From JAFHCF01 sp048497495 (GTDB lineage: Bacteria > Pseudomonadota > Alphaproteobacteria > Rhizobiales > Ancalomicrobiaceae): a stretch of DNA of 13,838 nt. The position numbers were made by a program, and so were the translations under genes. Shown piece after piece: positions 8,244-13,809 of this stretch (position 1 is the stretch's first letter; each line of letters begins with the position of its first letter). The notes under the pieces were generated by a model. It did no database searches and was not told the origin of the DNA. It worked only from the letters and a program-made list of their open reading frames with translations. The stretch spans positions 1 through 13,838 of the forward strand of contig JAFHCF010000147.1 in NCBI GenBank assembly GCA_048497495.1, read 5' to 3'.

Positions 8244-8352
8244 CTAGAGCATGTTCCGACCGGACTGAATCAGTCCGGTCGATGAGAACTTGCTCCAACG
8301 ATGAGCCGGAGCCGTTTCCGAACTGATGCAATCAGATCGGAAACGGCTCTAG
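8244..8352. repeat. 109-bp double-hairpin palindromic element (REP/MITE-like)
   Basis: The ends are CTAGAGC at 8244-8250 and its exact inverse GCTCTAG at 8346-8352. Inside are two hairpins. The first has an 11-bp perfect stem at 8257-8267 and 8271-8281 with a 3-base AAT loop, and outer arms GAGCA/TGCTC and GTTC/GAAC extend it with a bulge to 8247-8295. The second has a 13-bp perfect stem at 8309-8321 and 8337-8349, then an A-A mismatch, five more pairs and a 3-base loop. No coding sequence fits. Such elements beginning with CTAGAGC are, to my knowledge, dispersed between genes in Hyphomicrobiales genomes. Here it lies between two convergent genes and could also end transcription from both sides. 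Confidence 0.7.
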
Positions 8353-8433
8353 GGTTCTCCCCGCACGCCGCTGCTCACGAGAATTCGCCGAACGGCGGTC
8401 TCATCCGCGCGGGCGCCGTCGAACGTGCCTCGG

Positions 8434-9849
8434 TCAATCGGTTCGGCCGTGTCGATGTGGCGGCGAGCCGCCGAGGCGCGCGAGGGGAAGGCGCAGCGTC
8501 CAGTGCAGGCCGTCCTCGTCGAAGACGATCTCGGAAGTTCCCTCGACGGCGCGCGGCACGAGACGCTCGACCATCGTGCGCCCGAAGCCGCGACGAAGCG
8601 GCTCGAACACCAGCGGCCCGCCGCTCTCGCTCCAGACGAGCTCCAGCATCGGCTGATCGGCAACCGTCACCCGGCGCCAGGACACGTCGACACTTCCCCC
8701 GACCACCGACAGCGCGCCGTGAACGGAGGCGTTGGTCGCCATCTCGTGGATCGCCAGCGCGACGTATTGGGCGGCCTCCGGCCCGAGGAGCTCGCGCTCG
8801 CCGTCGAGGGCGACCTGCGCCGCGAGCGCCGGGTACTCGGAGCTGAACTCTCGCGCGATCAGTTCGCGCACCTCGGCGCCGTGCCAGGCCTGCCCGACGA
8901 GGAGTTCGTGGGCGCCCGACAAGGCCTGCAGGCGGGCGCCGAAACGCGTGATGAAGTCCGGCAGCGTCTCGACCGTCTCCGCCGTCTGGCGCGCGATCCC
9001 CTGCACCACCGAGAGCAGGTTCTTCGAACGATGGGTGATCTCGCGCAGCAGGTCACGCAGATGCAGCTCGTATTGCTTCTGCGGCGTGATGTCGACCGCC
9101 ACCGACACCACCCCGGAAATGCGACCGTCGCGCGAGAGCGGCTCGACCCGCTCGTCGAACCAGTGGGTCTCGTCACCGCCGCGCAGGGCGACTTCGAACC
9201 GTTCGGGGATGCCGGTCTCGAGAACCCGCCGATTGACGGCGACGATGGTCTGGGCGGCCGGCTGGGGCAGGCATTCCTCGGGGGTGAGACCGATCAGGCG
9301 CTCGGGCAGCAGCATGCCGGCGGGATTGTGGACCCAGGTGTAGCGCAGGTCCTCGTCCTGCTGGGACACGGTGACGTGGGAGCAGGACAGCGCGACCTCG
9401 AGGCGCTGTTTCGCCTCCGCCAGTTCACGGGTCAGCCGCGCCACGCGGGCCGGTTCGGCGTCGAGGCGGGGGGACGTCTCGACCCTCTCACCACGTTCGG
9501 CCACGTGCCGCCCGCCGGCTTCGGCGCGGTCGCGCGACGACGAAAGGGCGAGCAGGCCGGGCCATTTCAGCCCGATGGCGATCGCCGCCACCAGGGCCAG
9601 CACGGCGGTGGCGGCCTCCATGAAGGCGAGCAGCCGATCGTCCGGGGCTCGGCCGATGGTCCCGTCGATCACCCGCGTGATGCCGACGGCCAGGACGAAG
9701 AGACCCGCCGACCAGGCGACGCGGCGAAGATCGTCGCCCGGGCCGCGAGACTTGCGCGCGAACCACGCGATCGCGACGGCGGCGCAGATGCAGGTCGAGC
9801 CGATGATCCATCCGGAAATCACATGGAGAACGACCGCGGACGAGCCCAT
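8434..9849 (-). CDS. Membrane-bound HWE-family sensor histidine kinase with PAS domain (PhyK-type candidate)
   Basis: This is probably one of the kinases that phosphorylates PhyR, encoded just upstream on the same strand. The 471-residue protein has three hydrophobic segments near 7-31, 46-63 and 74-97, a linker, a PAS domain near 145-258 (DLRYTWVHNP to SVAVDITPQK), and an HWE-type kinase core. The phosphoacceptor is His273 in EITHRSKNLL, which fits the HRxxN form typical of PhyR-linked kinases. The diagnostic HE pair is at 368-369, the N-box Asn at 373 and WxE at 406-408. The membrane part resembles the ethylene-receptor type sensor fold but lacks its copper ligands. The start is ATG 9849 or the adjoining GTG 9852, behind GAGGG at 9864-9860. 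It follows phyR by about 50 bases without its own EcfG promoter, so cotranscription is likely. The PhyK assignment rests on position and kinase class. Confidence 0.88.
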   Translation of the reverse strand: MGSSAVVLHVISGWIIGSTCICAAVAIAWFARKSRGPGDDLRRVAWSAGLFVLAVGITRVIDGTIGRAPDDRLLAFMEAATAVLALVAAIAIGLKWPGLLALSSSRDRAEAGGRHVAERGERVETSPRLDAEPARVARLTRELAEAKQRLEVALSCSHVTVSQQDEDLRYTWVHNPAGMLLPERLIGLTPEECLPQPAAQTIVAVNRRVLETGIPERFEVALRGGDETHWFDERVEPLSRDGRISGVVSVAVDITPQKQYELHLRDLLREITHRSKNLLSVVQGIARQTAETVETLPDFITRFGARLQALSGAHELLVGQAWHGAEVRELIAREFSSEYPALAAQVALDGERELLGPEAAQYVALAIHEMATNASVHGALSVVGGSVDVSWRRVTVADQPMLELVWSESGGPLVFEPLRRGFGRTMVERLVPRAVEGTSEIVFDEDGLHWTLRLPLARLGGSPPHRHGRTD

Positions 9850-9901
9850 CACCGGACCACCCTCGTCGACGCGGGCCGAATTGCCGCCGATCCGAACCGT
9901 C

Positions 9902-10702
9902 TCATGCGCTGCGACGCGGTCGCGTCGCGGCCGGCTCGCCGAAGAACAACGCTTGGCTGACCACCGCCTTCACGGTGCTCTCACGGAAGGGCTTGGCGAT
10001 CAGGAAGGTGGGTTCCGGACGCTGGCCGGTGAGGAGAGATTCCGGAAACGCGGTGATGAAGATCACCGGGACGGCGAAGGATTCGAGGATGTCGTTGACC
10101 GCGTCCAGGCCGGAGCTGCCGTCGGCGAGGCGAATGTCGGCCAGCACCAGGCCGGGATGCTCGGCCTTGGCCATCGCCACCGCTTCCTTGCGGGTGCGGG
10201 CGTTGCCGACCACCGTATGCCCGAGACCGACGACGTGGGCATCGAGATCCATGGCGATGATCGGTTCGTCTTCGATGATCAGAACGCGCGAGGAGACCTG
10301 CGCGGCGATCTGCCGGCCGGCGGCGTCGAGGAGAGCGGACAGCCGCGCCGCGTCGATGTCGAGTATAGCGGCGGCCTGGGTGGCGCTGAAGCCCTCGACC
10401 GCGGTGAGCAGGAACGCCTGTCGCGGCATCGGGGTGATCGCCTCGATCCGCCGCTCGGCGGTTGCCGCGGCGACGCCGGGATCGGCGCGGGTATTGAGCG
10501 GCATCGAGTTCCAGGTACGGGAGAACAATCGGTAGAGGGCGATCTGCGGATCATCATCGCGATCGAGGATCTTCTGGTCGGCCACCAGCATCTCCAGCAT
10601 CGCCAGGACGTAGGCATCCCCGCTGGTCTGATTGCCGGACAACGCGCGCGCATAACGCCGCAGGAAGGGGAGTTGCGGCGCGATCTGATCGGTGATGGAC
10701 AT
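9902..10702 (-). CDS. phyR: Anti-anti-sigma response regulator PhyR
   Basis: PhyR is the switch of the alphaproteobacterial general stress response. When phosphorylated, its sigma-like domain binds NepR and releases EcfG. The 266-residue protein has a sigma-factor-like N-terminal part at roughly 1-135 and a receiver domain at roughly 138-255. The receiver shows the acidic pair Glu144/Asp145 (IIEDEP), the phosphorylated Asp189 (VLADIRL), Thr217 in FITAFPE (typical of this receiver subgroup) and Lys237-Pro238. The ATG at 10702 is chosen because MSITDQIAPQLPFLRRYARAL matches the family start. An upstream in-frame extension to 10777 would run through the promoter. A GAGG ribosome site lies about 11 bases upstream. 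A matching EcfG promoter at 10788-10763 suggests positive feedback. Its partner nepR is divergent. Confidence 0.96.
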   Translation of the reverse strand: MSITDQIAPQLPFLRRYARALSGNQTSGDAYVLAMLEMLVADQKILDRDDDPQIALYRLFSRTWNSMPLNTRADPGVAAATAERRIEAITPMPRQAFLLTAVEGFSATQAAAILDIDAARLSALLDAAGRQIAAQVSSRVLIIEDEPIIAMDLDAHVVGLGHTVVGNARTRKEAVAMAKAEHPGLVLADIRLADGSSGLDAVNDILESFAVPVIFITAFPESLLTGQRPEPTFLIAKPFRESTVKAVVSQALFFGEPAATRPRRSA

Positions 10703-10762
10703 GTGCGGACGGACCTCGCCTTGAAACCGGAATTGCCGACGCGGGATGGCACCCTGAGCAGA

Positions 10763-10788
10763 AACGCGCCGGGGCACCCGGTGGTTCC
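10763..10788 (-). promoter_or_regulatory. EcfG-type promoter for phyR
   Basis: Read on the - strand, GGAAC at 10788-10784 and CGTT at 10766-10763 are separated by 17 bases. This agrees with the GGAAC-N16/17-CGTT consensus of EcfG sigma factors. It lies about 60 bases upstream of the phyR ATG and would place phyR, and probably the kinase behind it, under EcfG control. Confidence 0.8.
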
Positions 10789-10795
10789 ATCGCGT

Positions 10796-10812
10796 CGAGA
10801 AATTTTATCTCG
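10796..10812. repeat. AT-rich inverted repeat between the divergent stress promoters
   Basis: CGAGA at 10796-10800 and TCTCG at 10808-10812 flank the 7-base AT-only stretch AATTTTA. It lies midway between the two -35 elements at 10784-10788 and 10817-10821. It could be an UP-like element or an operator shared by both directions; no binding protein can be named. Confidence 0.35.
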
Positions 10813-10816
10813 TCGG

Positions 10817-10841
10817 GGAACTCATCGCGCGATGCCGCGTT
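10817..10841 (+). promoter_or_regulatory. EcfG-type promoter for nepR-ecfG
   Basis: GGAAC at 10817-10821 and CGTT at 10838-10841 are separated by 16 bases, a full match to the EcfG consensus. The element sits about 80 bases upstream of nepR and implies that ecfG drives its own operon. The spacer contains the perfect 12-bp palindrome CATCGCGCGATG at 10823-10834. Confidence 0.85.
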
Positions 10842-10919
10842 CTGCAATCGATCGACAGCGCCATCCCCGCCCGGCGTCATGCCCCCGACGATACCGAAGG
10901 ACACGAGAAAGTTGCTCCC

Positions 10920-11111
10920 ATGATGACCAAAGACGAAGTCGAACGCGGCGCCGCACTGGGGCCCGACCTTCGCGCACACATCGGGCGCAAACTGCGCGCC
11001 TATTACGATCAGTTGGCCGCCGAGCCGGTGCCCGATCGCTTCAAGACGTTGTTGGAGCAACTGGAGCGCAAGGAGAGGGACGAGGACCCGGAGCCGGAGA
11101 CGAAGTCATGA
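10920..11111 (+). CDS. nepR: Anti-sigma factor NepR
   Basis: NepR is a small cytosolic anti-sigma factor that holds EcfG inactive until phosphorylated PhyR captures it. The 63-residue protein has the conserved helical core: LGPDLRAHIGRKLRAYYDQL at about 13-32, then AAEPVPDRFKTLLEQLE at about 33-49. The EPVPDRF segment is the family hallmark. The tail is highly charged (KERDEDPEPETKS). Two ATG codons occur in a row at 10920 and 10923, with GAGAAAG at 10905-10911 as a modest ribosome site, so either could be used. The TGA overlaps the ecfG ATG by four bases (ATGA), which couples translation of anti-sigma and sigma and helps fix their ratio. The operon has an EcfG-type promoter upstream. Confidence 0.93.
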   Translation: MMTKDEVERGAALGPDLRAHIGRKLRAYYDQLAAEPVPDRFKTLLEQLERKERDEDPEPETKS

Positions 11112-11665
11112 GCGCCAAAGCCTCCCGCCTGAAGGAAGCCCTGCTCGTCGAGATCCCTTCCCTGCGCGCCTTCGCGATCTCACTCACCCACAATCTCGAC
11201 CGCGCCGACGACCTCGTGCAGGAAACCCTGATGAAGGCCTGGGCGGCGTTCGACAGTTTTGCCGAGGGCAGCAGTCTGCGCGCCTGGCTCTTCACCATCA
11301 TGCGCAACTCCTTCTTCAGCCTGCATCGCAAACGCCGCCGAGAAGTGCAGGACGTCGACGGCCATGCCGCCGCTCGACTGACCTCCAACCCGGCGCAGCA
11401 CGGCCACCTCGATCTCGCCGACTTCCGCGGCGCCCTGGCGGCGCTGCCGCTCGATCAACGCGAGGCGCTCGTCCTCGTGGGCGCCTCCGGCTTTTCCTAT
11501 GCCGAAGCCGCGGTGATCGCCGGCTGCGCCGTCGGAACCGTCAAGAGCCGCGTCTTCCGGGCCCGTCAACGCCTGATGGAACAACTGACCGTCGCCACGC
11601 CTGGAGATTTCGGGCCCGACCGGGCCACCACCGGCGTCGATCCCGCCGCGATGTCGGACACCTGA
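11108..11665 (+). CDS. ecfG: EcfG-family sigma factor of the general stress response
   Basis: This ECF sigma factor directs RNA polymerase to GGAAC...CGTT promoters during general stress. The 185-residue protein has region 2 at about 15-80 (SLRAFAISLTHNLDRADDLVQETLMKAW, then SSLRAWLFTIMRNSF) and region 4 at about 105-160 (ALAALPLDQREALVLVGASGFSYAEAAVIAGCAVGTVKSRVFRAR, a helix-turn-helix). The linker of about 25 residues is short, as in ECF factors, and regions 1 and 3 are absent. The tail after residue 160 is variable. The start is the ATG at 11108 that overlaps the nepR stop. The reading frame is open far upstream across the phyR region, but that part is antisense shadow. The final 105 bases before the next gene hold no clear terminator. 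Confidence 0.95.
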   Translation: MSAKASRLKEALLVEIPSLRAFAISLTHNLDRADDLVQETLMKAWAAFDSFAEGSSLRAWLFTIMRNSFFSLHRKRRREVQDVDGHAAARLTSNPAQHGHLDLADFRGALAALPLDQREALVLVGASGFSYAEAAVIAGCAVGTVKSRVFRARQRLMEQLTVATPGDFGPDRATTGVDPAAMSDT

Positions 11666-11673
11666 TCCGGCCC

Positions 11674-11695
11674 TTCACGAATTCTTTACGAATTC
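11674..11695. repeat. Tandem 11-bp direct repeat downstream of ecfG
   Basis: TTCACGAATTC at 11674-11684 is followed immediately by TTTACGAATTC at 11685-11695, 10 of 11 bases the same. Each unit contains GAATTC. The 11-bp period equals about one helical turn, as in tandem binding sites of winged-helix regulators. It lies 13 bases upstream of the -35 part of an EcfG-like promoter for the 73-residue gene, so it may be an operator for it. Confidence 0.45.
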
Positions 11696-11707
11696 TCCCG
11701 AGATCCC

Positions 11708-11732
11708 GAAACCATTCGCCGTCTCGCACGTT
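11708..11732 (+). promoter_or_regulatory. Near-consensus EcfG promoter for the small exported protein
   Basis: GAAAC at 11708-11712 and CGTT at 11729-11732 are separated by 16 bases. There is one mismatch to the EcfG consensus (GAAAC for GGAAC). The distance to the ATG at 11771 is about 38 bases, suitable for a short leader. Confidence 0.6.
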
Positions 11733-11770
11733 GTCCTCATGTGACCGCAAGCACCATCGGGAGCTGCCAC

Positions 11771-11992
11771 ATGAAGATCGCAAGAAAACTGGCCATCGCG
11801 ACGACATTCGTCGTCGGCGCATCGGCGCTCGCCTTCGCCGGCGAGGGCAACTCGTTCCACGCGACGGCGTTGTCTCTGTTCGCTTCGCCGATGACCCTCT
11901 TCGCCGCCGACCCCTGCCCACCGCGGGCCTGCTCCGTGGTCTTCAAGACCGCCGAGGGCGGCCCGCCGAGTGAGGTCGTGGCGATCTTCTGA
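11771..11992 (+). CDS. Small exported protein, 73 residues, unknown function
   Basis: I do not recognise this family. The 73-residue product begins with a typical Sec signal peptide: positive MKIARK, hydrophobic core LAIATTFVVGASALAFA, and a likely cleavage after AFA at residue 23. That leaves a mature peptide of about 50 residues for the periplasm or outside. The mature part has two cysteines in DPCPPRACSVVF (near 49 and 54), which could form a disulphide. It ends with an apolar VVAIF. The ATG at 11771 is preceded by GGGAG at 11759-11763. A start at 11741 would put a short unlike extension before the signal peptide. The EcfG-like promoter and the position after ecfG suggest a stress-induced envelope protein; this is inference. 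No ORF of similar quality competes on the other strand. Confidence 0.7.
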   Translation: MKIARKLAIATTFVVGASALAFAGEGNSFHATALSLFASPMTLFAADPCPPRACSVVFKTAEGGPPSEVVAIF

Positions 11993-12081
11993 TCGCCTCG
12001 CGAGGGGCTGACGCCCTGATCTCATCCCCACCGTCGTACGCCTCCCGCCGCCCCCCCCGAGCGGCAAGCGCACGACCGGTC

Positions 12082-12128
12082 GCGACCGATGGGTGATCCC
12101 CCCGACCGAAGCCACGCCCATCGGTCGC
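12082..12128. terminator. 12-bp perfect inverted repeat between convergent genes
   Basis: GCGACCGATGGG at 12082-12093 pairs with CCCATCGGTCGC at 12117-12128 across a 23-base loop. It lies in the 157-base gap between the exported-protein gene (+) and the receiver-kinase gene (-), where a bidirectional terminator is expected. Nearby are the palindromes CCTCGCGAGG at 11996-12005 and CGACCGGTCG at 12073-12082, and a run of eight C at 12051-12058. No T-tract is present. Confidence 0.5.
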
Positions 12129-12149
12129 ACCAACTTCGGCGCCCGGTCC

Positions 12150-13205
12150 TCAATCGACCGGGAAATCGATGGTGAAACGGCTGCCGATCGGGCCGGGACC
12201 ATGGCAGACCTCGGCATCGAGGTTCACCGCCATCGCCGCCACGATCTTCGACCCCAGACCGCTGCCTCTGAACGGGGCGCTCGGATCGAAACCGATGCCA
12301 TCGTCCTCGACCACGACGCGCGCCCGTCCCTCACCGCGACGCGAGACCGCGACCCTGATCTCACCGGCGTGGCTTTCCGGGTAGGCGTATTTGAACGCGT
12401 TGGTGACCAACTCGCCGACGATGATCCCGAGCGACACCGCCTTGTCGGTCGCCACGGTGAGCCGGTCGGCGGTGAGCCGGATCTCGTGGGACCGCTCGTC
12501 GCCACCCAGTGAATCCTGCAACTCTCCCACCAGGTTGGCGAGATAGTCGTCGATCTCGACCAGGCCGATCCGATGCGCGCCGTAGAGATGGCGATGCACG
12601 CCGGCGATCGCCGTGATCCGTGTCTGGGCCTCGTGCAGAGCCCGAACCGCCCCCGGATCGGTGAGGATCGACGCCTGCATGCGCACCATGGCGGCGACCA
12701 GGCCGAGGCTGTTGGCGATCCGGTGATTGACCTCCTGCAGCAGCATCTCGGCCTGATCCCGCGCCTCACGGATGGCCTTCTCGTCCTCGGCCCGTTGCCG
12801 CCGCAGACGCCAGCGTTCCAGAACCTGCTCCACCGCCGCGGCGAGCAATTCGAAGTACTCTCCCGAGACGTCCTTGATCACATAATCGTCGGCGCCCGCC
12901 TTGATCGCCTGGACGGCGAGCCGGGCATCGGCCGAATCGGTGACGAAGACCACCGGCGGGCGTTCCGATCGCGACCCGAGGCGCGACAGGATGTCCAGGC
13001 CGGTCTCCTCCGGCAGGCTGTGATCGAGGGCGATGACGTCGATGTCGCCCACGGCCAGATGCGCCAGTCCTTCGGCACCGTTGTGGGCGTTGACGACGCA
13101 ATGGCCGCGCAGCGCCAAGGCCTTCTGGACCATGAGGCCGAGGGCGGCGTCGTCGTCGATGTAGAGTAAGCGGACCGGTCCGCCGAACTCGGTTCCATAA
13201 GGCAC
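12150..13205 (-). CDS. Soluble histidine kinase with N-terminal receiver domain (HisKA_2 family)
   Basis: This cytosolic two-component protein has an input-side receiver followed by a kinase. Of 351 residues, 11-130 form the receiver: Asp17-19 (YIDDD), phosphorylatable Asp61 (ALDHSLP), Thr89 (FVTDSADA) and Lys111 (YVIKD). A coiled linker at about 128-155 leads to the HisKA_2 dimerisation box with His161 in LLQEVNHRIANSLGLV, an HRxxN motif. The ATPase domain has the N-box ELVTNAFKYAYP with Asn269, DDGIGF at 301-306 and GSGLG at 314-318. No membrane segment or signal peptide is seen. The start is GTG at 13205, nine bases after a strong GGAGGT site at 13220-13215. HRxxN kinases often act on PhyR, and the gene sits close to the GSR core, so a role there is plausible. 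I find no EcfG promoter upstream. Confidence 0.9.
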   Translation of the reverse strand: MPYGTEFGGPVRLLYIDDDAALGLMVQKALALRGHCVVNAHNGAEGLAHLAVGDIDVIALDHSLPEETGLDILSRLGSRSERPPVVFVTDSADARLAVQAIKAGADDYVIKDVSGEYFELLAAAVEQVLERWRLRRQRAEDEKAIREARDQAEMLLQEVNHRIANSLGLVAAMVRMQASILTDPGAVRALHEAQTRITAIAGVHRHLYGAHRIGLVEIDDYLANLVGELQDSLGGDERSHEIRLTADRLTVATDKAVSLGIIVGELVTNAFKYAYPESHAGEIRVAVSRRGEGRARVVVEDDGIGFDPSAPFRGSGLGSKIVAAMAVNLDAEVCHGPGPIGSRFTIDFPVD

Positions 13206-13619
13206 GTTCGGTCGACCTCCGGCATCTGTTACATCGACGGACGTTCATCCGAACGCCGCCCGTCTTCGCGGACGAGATGTCGAGGCTGTTCGCCCACGCG
13301 ACGGCCAGACTTCGGTCGGCCCCGCCCGAGCGTCGGATGGTCTCTTCGAACAAGCGCCCGTGACGTGTCATCCTCGGTCGATACGGCCTCGGACACTCGG
13401 CTCGATGCGCTTCGCTCTTCGGCGAGATCTCCGCGAACCATCCGGTGAAAGACCATCCCCGAGCAACCGTCGGAATTTACCCATGGTACCGCGCGGACCG
13501 TCGGGCGGGCGTCGGGCGGCCCGATCCCCTCACCCGTCACCCGACCGTCCGAAGACGTGGTCGCGCGCCGCCCTCGGTCGGAGGAAGCGTCCCCGCCGGC
13601 GGCATTTCGGCGCACCAAT
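13206..13619. other. Gene-free stretch upstream of the receiver-kinase and small membrane genes
   Basis: Apart from the kinase ribosome site at 13215-13220 and a small inverted repeat (CGTTC at 13242-13246 and GAACG at 13251-13255), I see no gene here. Open frames run through it on both strands, but their products are arginine- and proline-rich with no domain features. It must contain the kinase promoter on the - strand, which I could not place. Confidence 0.5.
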
Positions 13620-13644
13620 GGAACTTTTCGCCTCCCGGCGCGTT
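13620..13644 (+). promoter_or_regulatory. EcfG-type promoter for the 25-residue membrane peptide
   Basis: GGAAC at 13620-13624 and CGTT at 13641-13644 are separated by 16 bases, a full match to the EcfG consensus. It lies 31 bases upstream of the small ORF, a normal leader length. Confidence 0.8.
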
Positions 13645-13675
13645 GTTCATCGAGTCACTCGTGAAAGGACAGAAC

Positions 13676-13753
13676 ATGGGACGCGGTCTTCTTCTCTGGC
13701 TGGTCGGCGTGCCGATCCCCATCATCCTCCTCATCATGTTCCTCTATTGGTGA
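13676..13753 (+). CDS. 25-residue single-span membrane peptide, likely stress-induced
   Basis: This is a very short ORF with good signals at every point. An AAAGGA ribosome site at 13664-13669 lies six bases before the ATG. A perfect EcfG promoter is just upstream, and a strong hairpin follows the stop. The product starts MGRG, continues as an almost fully hydrophobic stretch (LLLWLVGVPIPIILLIMFLYW) with a central Pro-Ile-Pro, and would span the inner membrane once. I recall similar tiny membrane peptides annotated as hypothetical in related bacteria, but I cannot name a family or function. A longer in-frame start at 13445 is rejected because it would run through the promoter. Being a GSR target is inferred from the promoter. 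Confidence 0.72.
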   Translation: MGRGLLLWLVGVPIPIILLIMFLYW

Positions 13754-13773
13754 GGTCGAGGTCGTGACGATGT

Positions 13774-13809
13774 GCGGCGTCGCGCGGGTGTGATCGCCCG
13801 CCACGCCGC
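13774..13809 (+). terminator. Hairpin downstream of the 25-residue ORF
   Basis: GCGGCGT at 13774-13780 pairs with ACGCCGC at 13803-13809, and the inner GCGGG at 13784-13788 pairs with CCCGC at 13797-13801 around an 8-base loop. A moderately T-rich TTCGTCGTGT follows. It starts about 20 bases after the stop codon and probably ends this short transcript. Confidence 0.5.

Noticed and set aside
7027..8331. 434-codon open frame on the - strand opposite the formate channel gene
   Set aside because: Charged low-complexity product without domains. It runs through the palindromic element and an intergenic region, and the + strand gene has all FNT motifs.
8425..9960. 511-codon open frame on the + strand opposite the HWE kinase
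   Set aside because: Antisense shadow of a gene with clear PAS and HWE kinase motifs.
9371..11665. 764-codon open frame that would fuse a long N-terminal part to ecfG
   Set aside because: The upstream part is antisense to the kinase and phyR and crosses the divergent promoters and nepR. The ecfG start overlapping the nepR stop explains the sigma factor fully.
12051..12058. Run of eight C as a possible phase-variation tract
   Set aside because: It lies between two convergent genes, not in a coding region or promoter, and is within chance for this base composition.
13229..13618. 129-codon open frame on the - strand upstream of the receiver kinase
   Set aside because: Arg/Ser/Gly-rich product with no domain, signal or convincing ribosome site. 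It covers the region where the kinase promoter must lie.
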